This document shows positions 25,793-33,065 of a stretch of DNA of 47,694 nucleotides, piece after piece. The first letter of the stretch is position 1. Each line of letters starts with the position of its first letter. The notes under the pieces were generated by a model that saw nothing but the letters and a program-made list of their open reading frames with translations, was not told the origin of the DNA and did no database searches. The position numbers and the translations under genes were made by a program. This DNA comes from Pseudomonadota bacterium (GTDB lineage Bacteria > Pseudomonadota > Gammaproteobacteria > Burkholderiales > Gallionellaceae): positions 1 to 47,694 of the forward strand of contig JAJZSA010000011.1 in NCBI GenBank assembly GCA_021822115.1, written 5' to 3'.

Positions 25793-26524
25793 ATGAGACG
25801 CTCCATCCCATTGTTGATGCTGGCCGGGGCTTTGGCGGCCACGCCTGCGGCGGCGGCGCCGCAACACGACATCTCCCTGCTGAAGACGCTGGATGCGCGG
25901 CAGTTGAACCATGCGCGTCAGCTCATCGTGTTCGAGGGCGAGCATTGCGACTATTGCCGCCAGTTCGAGGCCGAGGTGTTGCAGCACTGGCAGTCGCCGG
26001 TAGCGGTGGTACGCACGCTGTCCACCTTGCCGCCCAAAGGCTGGCTGCTGGAACAACCGTTGTTCGCCACGCCGACCATCGTGCTGTTCGAGAACGGGCG
26101 CGAGGTGGCGCGCTATACCGGCTACAACCACGAGTCGCAGCGCTTCTGGCAGTGGCTGGGCTACCGGTTGCTGACGCCGGACCAGCGCCGCATCGCGTTC
26201 GAACAGGGTACCGAGCGCGCGTTCACCGGCTCCAACCTGGACGAGAAACGCCCCGGCGTGTTCGTCGATCCGATCTCGGGCGTGCCGTTGTTCCGCAGCG
26301 GCAGCAAGTTCGAGAGCGGCACCGGCTGGCCGAGTTTCTTCGAGCCGTTGCCGGGCGCGGTGACGCTGCATGACGACGACAGTCTGGGCATGCATCGCGT
26401 CGAGGTGCGCAGCGCCAGTTCCGGCATCCATCTGGGCCATGTGTTCGACGACGGTCCGCCGCCGACGCACAAGCGTTATTGCATCAACGGCAACGTGCTG
26501 AAGTTCGTGCCCGATGCACCCTGA
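25793..26524 (+). CDS. Periplasmic thioredoxin-like / methionine sulfoxide reductase B fusion
   Basis: 243 residues. Signal peptide 1-22. Residues about 30-125 are a thioredoxin-like domain with CDYC at 52-55 and cis-Pro94 (FATPTIVLF). Residues about 130-240 are an MsrB domain: FTGSNLDEKRPGVFVDPISG, GTGWPSF, HLGHVFDDGPPPTHKRYCING, with catalytic Cys230. The four zinc-binding Cys of most MsrB proteins are missing. MsrB reduces methionine-R-sulfoxide; the fused domain probably recycles it, as the thioredoxin-like domain of Neisseria PilB does for its Msr domains. GAAGGAGG lies before the ATG. Confidence 0.85.
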   Translation: MRRSIPLLMLAGALAATPAAAAPQHDISLLKTLDARQLNHARQLIVFEGEHCDYCRQFEAEVLQHWQSPVAVVRTLSTLPPKGWLLEQPLFATPTIVLFENGREVARYTGYNHESQRFWQWLGYRLLTPDQRRIAFEQGTERAFTGSNLDEKRPGVFVDPISGVPLFRSGSKFESGTGWPSFFEPLPGAVTLHDDDSLGMHRVEVRSASSGIHLGHVFDDGPPPTHKRYCINGNVLKFVPDAP

Positions 26525-26597
26525 CGGGCTGCTGCTGAGGGCGTGATAAACTCGCGCGCGCCCCGTTTCCTGTGGGCGGATGGTCGGGAGAAGGAGC

Positions 26598-27272
26598 ATG
26601 GAAAGAGCGTTCGAGGTCAATGGTCTGCCAGAAGATGAGGCAGGGGAACCAGCATGTTTCCCGCGCATCGTCGATGAGTTGGCGGCACACGGTTATTGCC
26701 TGCTGGACGATGCCATCCCGCCCTCGTTGAGTGGCGCGCTGCATGCGCGCGTCACTTCCCTCAGCCATGCCGAATTCGCCGCCGCCGGCATCGGCCGTGC
26801 GCAGGATTTCGGCCAGAACGAACGCATCCGCAGCGACGAGATCCACTGGCTGGGGCTGGACGATGCGGCCGAGCGCGCCTGGCTGGCGTGGATCGAGCAA
26901 CTGCGCGTATATGTGAACCGTCATCTGTTCCTCGGCCTGTTCTCCTACGAAGGGCATTTCGCCCACTATCCGCCGGGTGCGTTCTACAAGCGGCATGTGG
27001 ACGCCTTCAGTGGCGAGAGCAACCGTATGCTGACGGTGGTGCTGTACCTGAATCCCGAATGGCATGCCGACGATGGCGGCGAGATGCTGATGTATGCGCC
27101 GCAAGGCGAGGAACCGTTCGCGCGGCTGCTGCCGCGGATGGGGCGCATCGCGGTGTTCCTCAGCGAGGAGTTCCCGCACGAGGTGCTGCCGGCCAAACGC
27201 GACCGCTACAGTATCGCCGGCTGGTATCGCATCAATACGTCAGTCGCCGGTCGTATCGATCCGCCCGATTGA
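26598..27272 (+). CDS. 2-oxoglutarate/Fe(II)-dependent oxygenase (prolyl 4-hydroxylase-like)
   Basis: 224 residues. The double-stranded beta-helix domain carries iron ligands His133 and Asp135 (FYKRHVDAF) and His194 (EFPHEVLPAK), and 2OG-binding Arg203 with Ser205 (RYSIAGW). FAHYPPGAFYKRH, MLTVVLYLNPEWHADDGGE and RIAVFLSEEFPHEV are hallmarks of the bacterial P4H-like/SM-20 group. Substrate unknown; some relatives hydroxylate elongation factor Tu. ATG 26598 has an AAGGAG ribosome site. Confidence 0.88.
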   Translation: MERAFEVNGLPEDEAGEPACFPRIVDELAAHGYCLLDDAIPPSLSGALHARVTSLSHAEFAAAGIGRAQDFGQNERIRSDEIHWLGLDDAAERAWLAWIEQLRVYVNRHLFLGLFSYEGHFAHYPPGAFYKRHVDAFSGESNRMLTVVLYLNPEWHADDGGEMLMYAPQGEEPFARLLPRMGRIAVFLSEEFPHEVLPAKRDRYSIAGWYRINTSVAGRIDPPD

Positions 27273-27338
27273 TGCACGGTCGCCACGCCGGGGCATGTGG
27301 GTTATCCTCGGCGTCATCTCGATAGACGGGGCGGCATC

Positions 27339-28076
27339 ATGACTCGGGTCTTCGCTGCGCTGGGCGCAGCCTTCAGATCGTTGTTCCATCCACGCATGCT
27401 GGCGCTGCTGCTGTGGCCCATGCTGCTGGCGATGGTGTTTTGGGTGGGCGCGGCGGTGTGGTACTGGTCCGATTGGGTGGCCGGATTGAACGGCCTGTTG
27501 CAGGCCACGCCGGCGGAGCAGTGGATGGCGACAGGCCTGTGGGCGGCTGCCGCGCATTACCTGGTGAGCATCGTGCTGGTGCTGCTGTTGCTGCCGGCGA
27601 TCTATGTCACCGCGCTGCTCATCACGGCGGTGTTCGCCATGCCCATCATGGTCGACCATGTGGCTGCGCAGGATTATCCCGAACTGGAACGCAAGCAGGG
27701 CGGCAGCAGCGCAGGCAGCGTGCTGAACGCACTGGTGGCGACCACGGTGTATCTGCTGGGTTGGGTGATGAGCCTGCCGTTGTGGCTGTTCGCACCGCTG
27801 GCGGTGGTGCTGCCGATCCTGCTGATGGCCTACTTGAACCAGCGCCTGTTCCGTTACGATGCGCTGGCCGAACATGCCAGCCGCGAGGAATATGCACAGG
27901 TGATCGCCGCCGCATCATGGCGCTTGTATGCGCTGGGGGCGCTGCTGGGGCTGGTGCAGTTCGTGCCGGTGCTCAACCTGTTCGCACCGGTGTATGTGGC
28001 GCTGGCCTTCATCCATCTGGGGCTGGCGGAACTGCGTGCCTTGCGCGCTACAACAATGGAGGTACGGCATGGATGA
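27339..28076 (+). CDS. EI24-domain inner-membrane protein
   Basis: 245 residues, about five to six membrane helices. FRSLFHPRMLALLLWPMLLA is the usual opening of EI24/CysZ-like proteins, and FQFVPVLN-type wording near the end (VQFVPVLNLFAPVYVALAFIHL) is typical. CysZ itself carries sulfate, but this branch is uncharacterised and CysZ function should not be assumed. The last 8 bases overlap the next gene, so both are coupled. Confidence 0.82.
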   Translation: MTRVFAALGAAFRSLFHPRMLALLLWPMLLAMVFWVGAAVWYWSDWVAGLNGLLQATPAEQWMATGLWAAAAHYLVSIVLVLLLLPAIYVTALLITAVFAMPIMVDHVAAQDYPELERKQGGSSAGSVLNALVATTVYLLGWVMSLPLWLFAPLAVVLPILLMAYLNQRLFRYDALAEHASREEYAQVIAAASWRLYALGALLGLVQFVPVLNLFAPVYVALAFIHLGLAELRALRATTMEVRHG

Positions 28077-28314
28077 GTTGCAAACGATGCAGTCCATGGG
28101 GCTGACGCTGCCTTCGCCGGCCTACCTGTTCGGCATGCTGCTGTTCAGCGTGATCGGTTTCGCGGCGTATCGCTATGGCAAGAAGGCGGAGCTGCCTGTC
28201 CCGCGCCTGATCGGCGTCGCGTTGATGCTCTATTCCTATCTGGTCGACGAGACCTGGTTGCTGTACGCGGTGGGCAGCGCATTGTGCGTCGCGGCCTACG
28301 TCTATCGCAGGTAA
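28069..28314 (+). CDS. Small membrane protein
   Basis: 81 residues. Two or three hydrophobic segments: PAYLFGMLLFSVIGFAAYRYG, LIGVALMLYSYLV and LLYAVGSALCVAAYVY. No catalytic motif. GGAGG precedes ATG 28069, which lies inside the end of the EI24 gene (8-base overlap). It is likely to act in or with the EI24 protein; function unknown. Confidence 0.72.
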   Translation: MDELQTMQSMGLTLPSPAYLFGMLLFSVIGFAAYRYGKKAELPVPRLIGVALMLYSYLVDETWLLYAVGSALCVAAYVYRR

Positions 28315-28317
28315 CGG

Positions 28318-28346
28318 TTGGTGTATCGCGCCGCCGCCACTAGAAT
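28318..28346 (+). promoter_or_regulatory. Promoter of the second cyclic-nucleotide-domain gene
   Basis: -35 TTGGTG (28318-28323), 17-base spacer, -10 TAGAAT (28341-28346). The same TAGAAT hexamer recurs before other starts here (1633, 28981, 35238). Confidence 0.55.
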
Positions 28347-28379
28347 CCGTCCCCATCCCATCCACGCAGGAAACACACC

Positions 28380-28739
28380 ATGAACCTGGCCGAATTGTTC
28401 CGTCACCAGACCGATCTCAAAGTGCTCGCCGCCGGCGAGACGCTGTTCAAGGAAGGCGATACGCCGGCCGAGCTGATGTATGTGCTGATGTCCGGCAATG
28501 CCGAGATCAGCGTGCGCGGCAAGCGTGTGGAGGTGGCGGGCGAGGGCGCCATCCTGGGCGAGATGGCGATGATCGACGACGCACCGCGTTCGGCGACGGT
28601 GGTGGCACAGACGGAATGCCGCGTGCTGCCCATCGAGCGCCCGCGCTTCAACTTCCTGATCCAGCAGACACCCAACTTCGCCGTGCACGTGATGCGCGTG
28701 CTGGCGGACCGCCTGCGCCGGGTCGATGCCCGTCTGTGA
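28380..28739 (+). CDS. Stand-alone cyclic-nucleotide-binding domain protein
   Basis: 119 residues, a single CNMP domain with nothing else. The phosphate-binding cassette is canonical (GEMAMIDDAPRSATVVA), so cAMP or cGMP binding is credible. FKEGDTPAELMYVLMSGNAEI is the usual N-terminal part. It has no HTH or effector domain and must act by binding a partner. It has its own promoter. It differs from the protein at 25217, whose cassette is degraded. Confidence 0.85.
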   Translation: MNLAELFRHQTDLKVLAAGETLFKEGDTPAELMYVLMSGNAEISVRGKRVEVAGEGAILGEMAMIDDAPRSATVVAQTECRVLPIERPRFNFLIQQTPNFAVHVMRVLADRLRRVDARL

Positions 28740-28742
28740 ACG

Positions 28743-28895
28743 TCAGCGGGCGCTGCGGATGGTGCAGAACGACAACAACTCGCCCAGGCTCTCATAGGCC
28801 TCGCGCATCGAGGCGAAGATGCCGAGCAGGCGCGATTCGTTGTCGTAGAGCGCGCGCTGCGTCGCTGGATCGGTGGTGAGGTAGATGCGGTACAT
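28743..28895 (-). CDS. 50-residue conserved-looking small protein
   Basis: Starts MYRIYLTTDPATQRALYDN, continues with the helical FASMREAYESLGELLSF and ends CTIRSAR. The start codon is preceded by a full GGAGGT ribosome site 4 bases away, and codon use matches the neighbouring genes, so it is probably real despite its size. It is convergent with the cyclic-nucleotide-domain gene, 3 bases apart. The ribosome site lies in a near-perfect palindrome (28896-28920) that could hide it. Function unknown. Confidence 0.6.
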   Translation of the reverse strand: MYRIYLTTDPATQRALYDNESRLLGIFASMREAYESLGELLSFCTIRSAR

Positions 28896-28920
28896 GATGA
28901 CCTCCTTTAAGGAGGTTATC
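28896..28920. promoter_or_regulatory. Palindrome overlapping the ribosome site of the small reverse-strand gene
   Basis: The arms GATGACCTCC and GGAGGTTATC flank TTTAA. Each strand carries GGAGGT, and each arm also carries its complement ACCTCC. In the reverse-strand RNA the Shine-Dalgarno would pair with the ACCTCC just upstream, a layout suited to translational control. No forward-strand gene uses the second copy. The next bases to 29015 hold presumed promoters only. Confidence 0.5.
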
Positions 28921-29015
28921 GGCCGTAGCGCCTTGGGCTTGAGTGATGTGCCGGCGGATGTGTTTTTGCGGCCGCCGGATTAGAATCCGCGCCGTCCTGT
29001 CCCTGGAGTCCTGTG

Positions 29016-29540
29016 ATGTCCTTGCTGCTCAAACAGTTGTTCGGGCTGATCCGCCTGCTCAATTCCGATACCGGCACCAATCAGATCGCTGCCGGTGTGG
29101 CGTGTGGCCTGATCCTCGGTTTCGCGCCTCTGCTGTCGTTGCAGGCGCTGCTGGTGTTCATGTGCATGTTCCTGTTGCGCATCCAGATCGGTGCGGCGTT
29201 TGCGTCCGCCTTCTTCTTCGCGATGGTGGCCTGGCTGCTCGATCCGCTGTCGCACGCGATCGGTTCCGCCATCCTCGAACTGGAGGCGCTGCGCCCGCTG
29301 TTCACGGCGATGTACAACATGCCGCTGCTGCCGCTCACGCGTTTCTACAACAGCATCGTGATGGGGGCGGGCGTACTCAGCATCATGCTGGCACCGCTGG
29401 TGTTCCTGGGTAGTCGCAAACTGATCGTGCTCTATCGCGAGCGCGTGGTGACACGCTTCAAATCCAGCCCGCTGTGGAAGCTGTGGAGCGGCACCGTGTT
29501 CTTCAAATGGTATGTGACCTATGAGAAATTCCATGGATAA
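29016..29540 (+). CDS. TIGR03546-type (DUF2062-like) membrane protein
   Basis: 174 residues. A short amphipathic start (LLLKQLFGLIRLLNSDTGTN) is followed by two to three hydrophobic helices (GVACGLILGFAPLLSLQALL, FASAFFFAMVAWLLDP, VLSIMLAPLVFLGS) and a basic tail. G-x-x-x-G-F-x-P resembles DUF2062. It lies directly before the large AsmA-like gene, and the two stops/starts overlap by 8 bases. This is the TIGR03546/TIGR03545 pair known as conserved neighbours without assigned function. GGAG lies 8 bases before ATG 29016. Confidence 0.75.
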   Translation: MSLLLKQLFGLIRLLNSDTGTNQIAAGVACGLILGFAPLLSLQALLVFMCMFLLRIQIGAAFASAFFFAMVAWLLDPLSHAIGSAILELEALRPLFTAMYNMPLLPLTRFYNSIVMGAGVLSIMLAPLVFLGSRKLIVLYRERVVTRFKSSPLWKLWSGTVFFKWYVTYEKFHG

Positions 29541-31419
29541 GGCGCCGCAACGGCAAGGACCGATCCGTTTCGAGGCGGTCATCCCGCTGGCCATCGTGGC
29601 CGGCCTCATCGTGCTGTATTTCAGTCTGTTCTTCGATACGCACCTGCGGCGCGGTCTGGAATATGCGGCCACCCAGGCGAACGGCGCAGAGGTGGATGTC
29701 GGCCAGGTGCGTACCAGCATGTGGGATGCCACGGTCCGTATCGCCGACATCCAGTTGACCGATCCGGCGCAGCCGACGCGCAACCGCGTGCAGATCGGCG
29801 AGGTGCGCTTCGGCATGTTGTGGGATGCCTTGCTGCGCGGCAAGGTGGTGATCGAGGAGGCGGTGGTGGAGGAGGTGCAGGTGGATACGCCGCGCCAGCG
29901 TCCCGGCCGTGTGTTGCCGCCGTCACCGCCTGCTTCGGGGCCGAGTGCGAGCGACAAGATGCTGGCGCAGCTGCAGGATGAATTCTCCGGCAACGTCATC
30001 GGCGACCTGGCGGCCATCGCCGCGGGGACGAGATCATCCGAGCAGTTGCGCCAGATCACCGGTGAACTGAAGAGTGATGCCTATCTCGACGGCTTGCGAC
30101 AGTCGCTGGACGACACCGAGCAACAATGGCGTGTACGCATGGATGCCTTGCCGGACGGCGAACAGCTCGGTGCCATGCGCACGCGTCTGGCCAAGATCGA
30201 TCCCAAGGCGATCAAGGATGTCGCGCAGTTGCAGGCTGCGTTGCAGGAGCTGCGCAGCCTGCGCGACGAGTTCGATAATGCGGCGCGCCCGGTGGTCGAA
30301 GCCGGTAACCGCTTGGGCAGCGACATGGGGACGTTGCGTAGCGCGTTCGATGGTCTGGAGCAGGTCACGCGTGAGGACGTACGAGGCTTGCAGGCACGCT
30401 TGCACCTGCCCACACTGGACACGTCGACCCTGTCGCGCGCGCTGTTCGGTATGGATGTGCTGGGCAAACTACAGCAGGCGCGCGGCTATATGGAACAGGC
30501 ACGGCAATACATGCCGGCCAAGAGTGCGGCAGCGCAGCCGCAGCCGGAGCAGGTGCGGCGCAGCAAGGGGCGTGATTTCCGTTTCGGCCGGCCCAAGGGT
30601 TATCCCGCCTTCTGGTTGCGGCGTGCAGCAATCACTTCCCGAGTGCAAGGCAGCGGCCTCGGTGGCGAGATCCGCGACCTGGCGAGCGATCAGGCGCTGG
30701 TCGGCCGGCCGATGGTGGCCACGCTCAAGGGGGATTTCCCGCAGCAGGGTATCGCTGGCGTGCAAGCCGAACTGATGATCGACCATCGCGGCAGCGAGGC
30801 GCTGGAGCGCGTGAGCCTGGATGTGGGCGGCTTCCCGGTGGCGGGACGGGTGTTGGCGGACAGCGACAACGTCAAATTGACGCTGGCGGATGCTCGCGCC
30901 AGCACGCACATCGCAGCAGAACTGCGCGGCGAGCGCATCGATATGCAGCTTGGCAGCCGCTTCAACGATGCGCGCTTCGAGACCGAGGCGCGATCCCCGG
31001 TGGTACGCGAGATGATCGCGGCCTCGGTGGCCGGATTGCGGCAGGTCGGGATGACGGGACATGTGCGCGGGACCTGGGATGACCTCGATGTGCAACTTTC
31101 CAGCGATCTTGCCGATGCCTTGGCAAAGGGCATGAGTCGCTATGTCCAGGCACGGATGGAGGAGGCCAGGAAACGGATCGCAGCCATGGTGGAAGCGCGT
31201 ATCTCCGATAAGAAACGGCAGCTGATGGCGCGCCGCGATGAGATCGAGAACCGTTTGCGGCGCGCCGTGGAGGAACGCCGGGCGCAGGTGGACAAGCTGC
31301 GTAGCGAACTGGAAGCGGCTCGCAACGAGCTGGAAAAACGCAAGGATGCCGCGCTGGGGGCGCAACAGCAGAACCTCAAGCAGGAAGCCAACAAGCTGCT
31401 GGACAAGTGGCGCAGGTGA
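29533..31419 (+). CDS. TIGR03545-type AsmA-like envelope protein
   Basis: 628 residues. One N-terminal membrane helix (VIPLAIVAGLIVLYFSLFF), then an AsmA-like strand-rich segment (DVGQVRTSMWDATVRIADIQ, IGEVRFGMLWDALLRGKVVI). A helical middle follows (about 130-330), then a second strand-rich domain (SRVQGSGLGGEIRDLASDQ), and a coiled-coil C-terminus with Lys/Glu/Arg-rich repeats (about 530-628). The bulk is in the periplasm. AsmA-like proteins shuttle lipid between membranes, so a role in envelope lipid or barrel homeostasis is plausible but inferred. ATG 29533 is used; ATG 29521 is in frame. Confidence 0.78.
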   Translation: MDKAPQRQGPIRFEAVIPLAIVAGLIVLYFSLFFDTHLRRGLEYAATQANGAEVDVGQVRTSMWDATVRIADIQLTDPAQPTRNRVQIGEVRFGMLWDALLRGKVVIEEAVVEEVQVDTPRQRPGRVLPPSPPASGPSASDKMLAQLQDEFSGNVIGDLAAIAAGTRSSEQLRQITGELKSDAYLDGLRQSLDDTEQQWRVRMDALPDGEQLGAMRTRLAKIDPKAIKDVAQLQAALQELRSLRDEFDNAARPVVEAGNRLGSDMGTLRSAFDGLEQVTREDVRGLQARLHLPTLDTSTLSRALFGMDVLGKLQQARGYMEQARQYMPAKSAAAQPQPEQVRRSKGRDFRFGRPKGYPAFWLRRAAITSRVQGSGLGGEIRDLASDQALVGRPMVATLKGDFPQQGIAGVQAELMIDHRGSEALERVSLDVGGFPVAGRVLADSDNVKLTLADARASTHIAAELRGERIDMQLGSRFNDARFETEARSPVVREMIAASVAGLRQVGMTGHVRGTWDDLDVQLSSDLADALAKGMSRYVQARMEEARKRIAAMVEARISDKKRQLMARRDEIENRLRRAVEERRAQVDKLRSELEAARNELEKRKDAALGAQQQNLKQEANKLLDKWRR

Positions 31420-31432
31420 GCAGGGATCGCAC

Positions 31433-31957
31433 ATGAGGATGATGCAGCGGGCAAGGTGGTGGCTGGCCGGCGTTTTGTTGGCGGCGGTGCTGATCGCGCT
31501 ACTGTTGCGCGATACCAGCGCCCCCGTGGCGGCGACTGCCGAGGGCGATATCGCCGCACCGGTGGCGCGGGTGTGGGCGCTGCAAACCGACATGGCACAC
31601 TGGCAAGCCTGGAACCCGGACATCGTCTCGATGCAGATGTCCGGCCCGCTGCAGCCGGGCACGACGTTCGTCTGGGAGGCGGGAGGAATGACCATCCGGT
31701 CCACTCTCACCGAAGTGGTTCCACGTCAGCGTATCGCATGGCGCGGCGAGACTTTCGGTATCGAAGCGATCCATGTATGGACGTTCTCCGAGCGTGACGG
31801 TGTGACGCATGTGTCCACGAGCGAGACGTTCACCGGTCCGTTGGCCTGGTTGTTCCCGGGCACGTTGCGCGGCGTACTGGCAGATGCCCTGACGCATGGT
31901 GTGAAGGTGTTGCAGCAGGCAGCTGAAGGTACGCGTCCGCCTGTGCCGCACGGCTGA
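31433..31957 (+). CDS. Membrane-anchored or exported SRPBCC-domain protein
   Basis: 174 residues. The N-terminal helix RWWLAGVLLAAVLIALLL is uncleaved or a signal anchor. It is followed by a polyketide-cyclase/SRPBCC domain: AEGDIAAPVARVWALQTDMAHWQAWNPDI, MTIRSTLTEVVPRQRIAW, HVWTFSERDGVTHVSTSETFTG. Such domains bind lipids or other hydrophobic ligands; being in the periplasm and after an AsmA-like gene (13 bases), a lipid ligand is conceivable. Confidence 0.8.
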   Translation: MRMMQRARWWLAGVLLAAVLIALLLRDTSAPVAATAEGDIAAPVARVWALQTDMAHWQAWNPDIVSMQMSGPLQPGTTFVWEAGGMTIRSTLTEVVPRQRIAWRGETFGIEAIHVWTFSERDGVTHVSTSETFTGPLAWLFPGTLRGVLADALTHGVKVLQQAAEGTRPPVPHG

Positions 31958-31973
31958 TGCGGTGCAGGCCGCG

Positions 31974-32783
31974 ATGATCCCGCGTGTTGTGGATGAGTTG
32001 CGCCAGACTGCGCTGTACTGGCTGGCGGAATGCGATGCCGTGCGTAAATCCGCCGGGGTGCGCCGCCTGGCCGCGGATTGGCGCGCAGGCAAGCTGGTGC
32101 TGGAGACGGCCAGCGTATTGCAAGCGATACCGACCATCCCGGGCCAGCCGGCGCGACCACGTCTGGTCGGGCCGCGCGACGTGCCGCGACGTGCCATGAA
32201 TACGCCCGAGGGGCGCGCTGCGATGATCCACGCCATGCTGCACATCGAATTCAACGCCATCAATCTGGCGCTGGATGCGCTATGGCGTTTTCCCGGCCTG
32301 CCGCCGGCTTTCTATGCGGATTGGTTGCGCGTGGCGGACGAGGAGGCGCTGCATTTCGATCTGCTCGCCGCGCATCTCGCGACGCTGGGCCATGCCTATG
32401 GCGATTTCCCCGCCCATAACGGCCTGTGGGACTTGGCGCAGAAGACGCAGCACGACGTGCTGGCACGCATGGCCTTGTTGCCGCGCACCATGGAGGCGCG
32501 CGGACTGGATGTGACACCGGGCATGAAAGCGCGGCTGCTCCAGGCGGGCGACCATGCCGTGGGACCGGTGATGGACGTGATCCTGCGCGACGAGATCGGC
32601 CATGTCGCCATCGGCAACCATTGGTTCGCCTGGCTGTGCGTGCAACGCGGCCTGGAACCGCAAGCGACCTACCGCGCGCTGGTCGCGCAACATCATGTGC
32701 CCGTGCAACGCGGGCCGTTCAATCTGGAGGCGCGGCGCGCAGCCGGTTTCAGCGAGCAGGAGTTGCAGTCGCTCGCCAGCTGA
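31974..32783 (+). CDS. DUF455 ferritin-like protein
   Basis: 269 residues. A four-helix diiron-like set: HAMLHIEFNAINLALDALWRF, ADEEALHFDLLAAHL, DVILRDEIGHVAIGNHWF, each with Glu and His in E-x-x-H spacing. These match the DUF455 branch of ferritin-like proteins, related to MiaE-type hydroxylases. Substrate unknown. ATG 31974 is adopted; GTG 31962 is in frame and neither has a good ribosome site. Probably the last gene of the 29016-32783 run. Confidence 0.8.
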   Translation: MIPRVVDELRQTALYWLAECDAVRKSAGVRRLAADWRAGKLVLETASVLQAIPTIPGQPARPRLVGPRDVPRRAMNTPEGRAAMIHAMLHIEFNAINLALDALWRFPGLPPAFYADWLRVADEEALHFDLLAAHLATLGHAYGDFPAHNGLWDLAQKTQHDVLARMALLPRTMEARGLDVTPGMKARLLQAGDHAVGPVMDVILRDEIGHVAIGNHWFAWLCVQRGLEPQATYRALVAQHHVPVQRGPFNLEARRAAGFSEQELQSLAS

Positions 32784-32890
32784 GCGCACTGCGCGGACTC
32801 GTCCCTTCCTTCCTTTAATTCACGGCGCGTCAATGATTTCGCGGGAGCGCCTGGCTGGTGTCGCCGGATGAGCGAGCCATGCCGGATGAC

Positions 32891-32941
32891 GAACGGTCGC
32901 ATTGCGGGCACGAACGGTCGCCGGCTGCGGGATGAACGGTC
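32891..32941. promoter_or_regulatory. Three iteron-like repeats upstream of the membrane/VWA pair
   Basis: GAACGGTCGC at 32891 and 32912 (identical) and GAACGGTC at 32934. Starts are 21 and 22 bases apart, about two helical turns, so a protein binding them would sit on one face of the DNA. GCGGG after copies 1 and 2 adds to the match. They lie 125-175 bases before the ATG at 33066 and suggest an activator or repressor array. The rest of 32784-33065 shows no gene. Confidence 0.6.
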
Positions 32942-33065
32942 TTGCCGTGCGCCTTTCGCCGCGGGCAGAGTGGGCACGTCGTTGCGGTGATGTCGTGCCG
33001 CGCCGATTCCCTGTCAGTGGCATGGCAGCGGATGGCCCACTTCGATGAATGGAAGGAAAGTCAAA

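Noticed and set aside
27339..28076. CysZ sulfate transporter
   Set aside because: Only the EI24-type layout is shared; specific sulfate-transport evidence is missing, so the call stays at the domain level.
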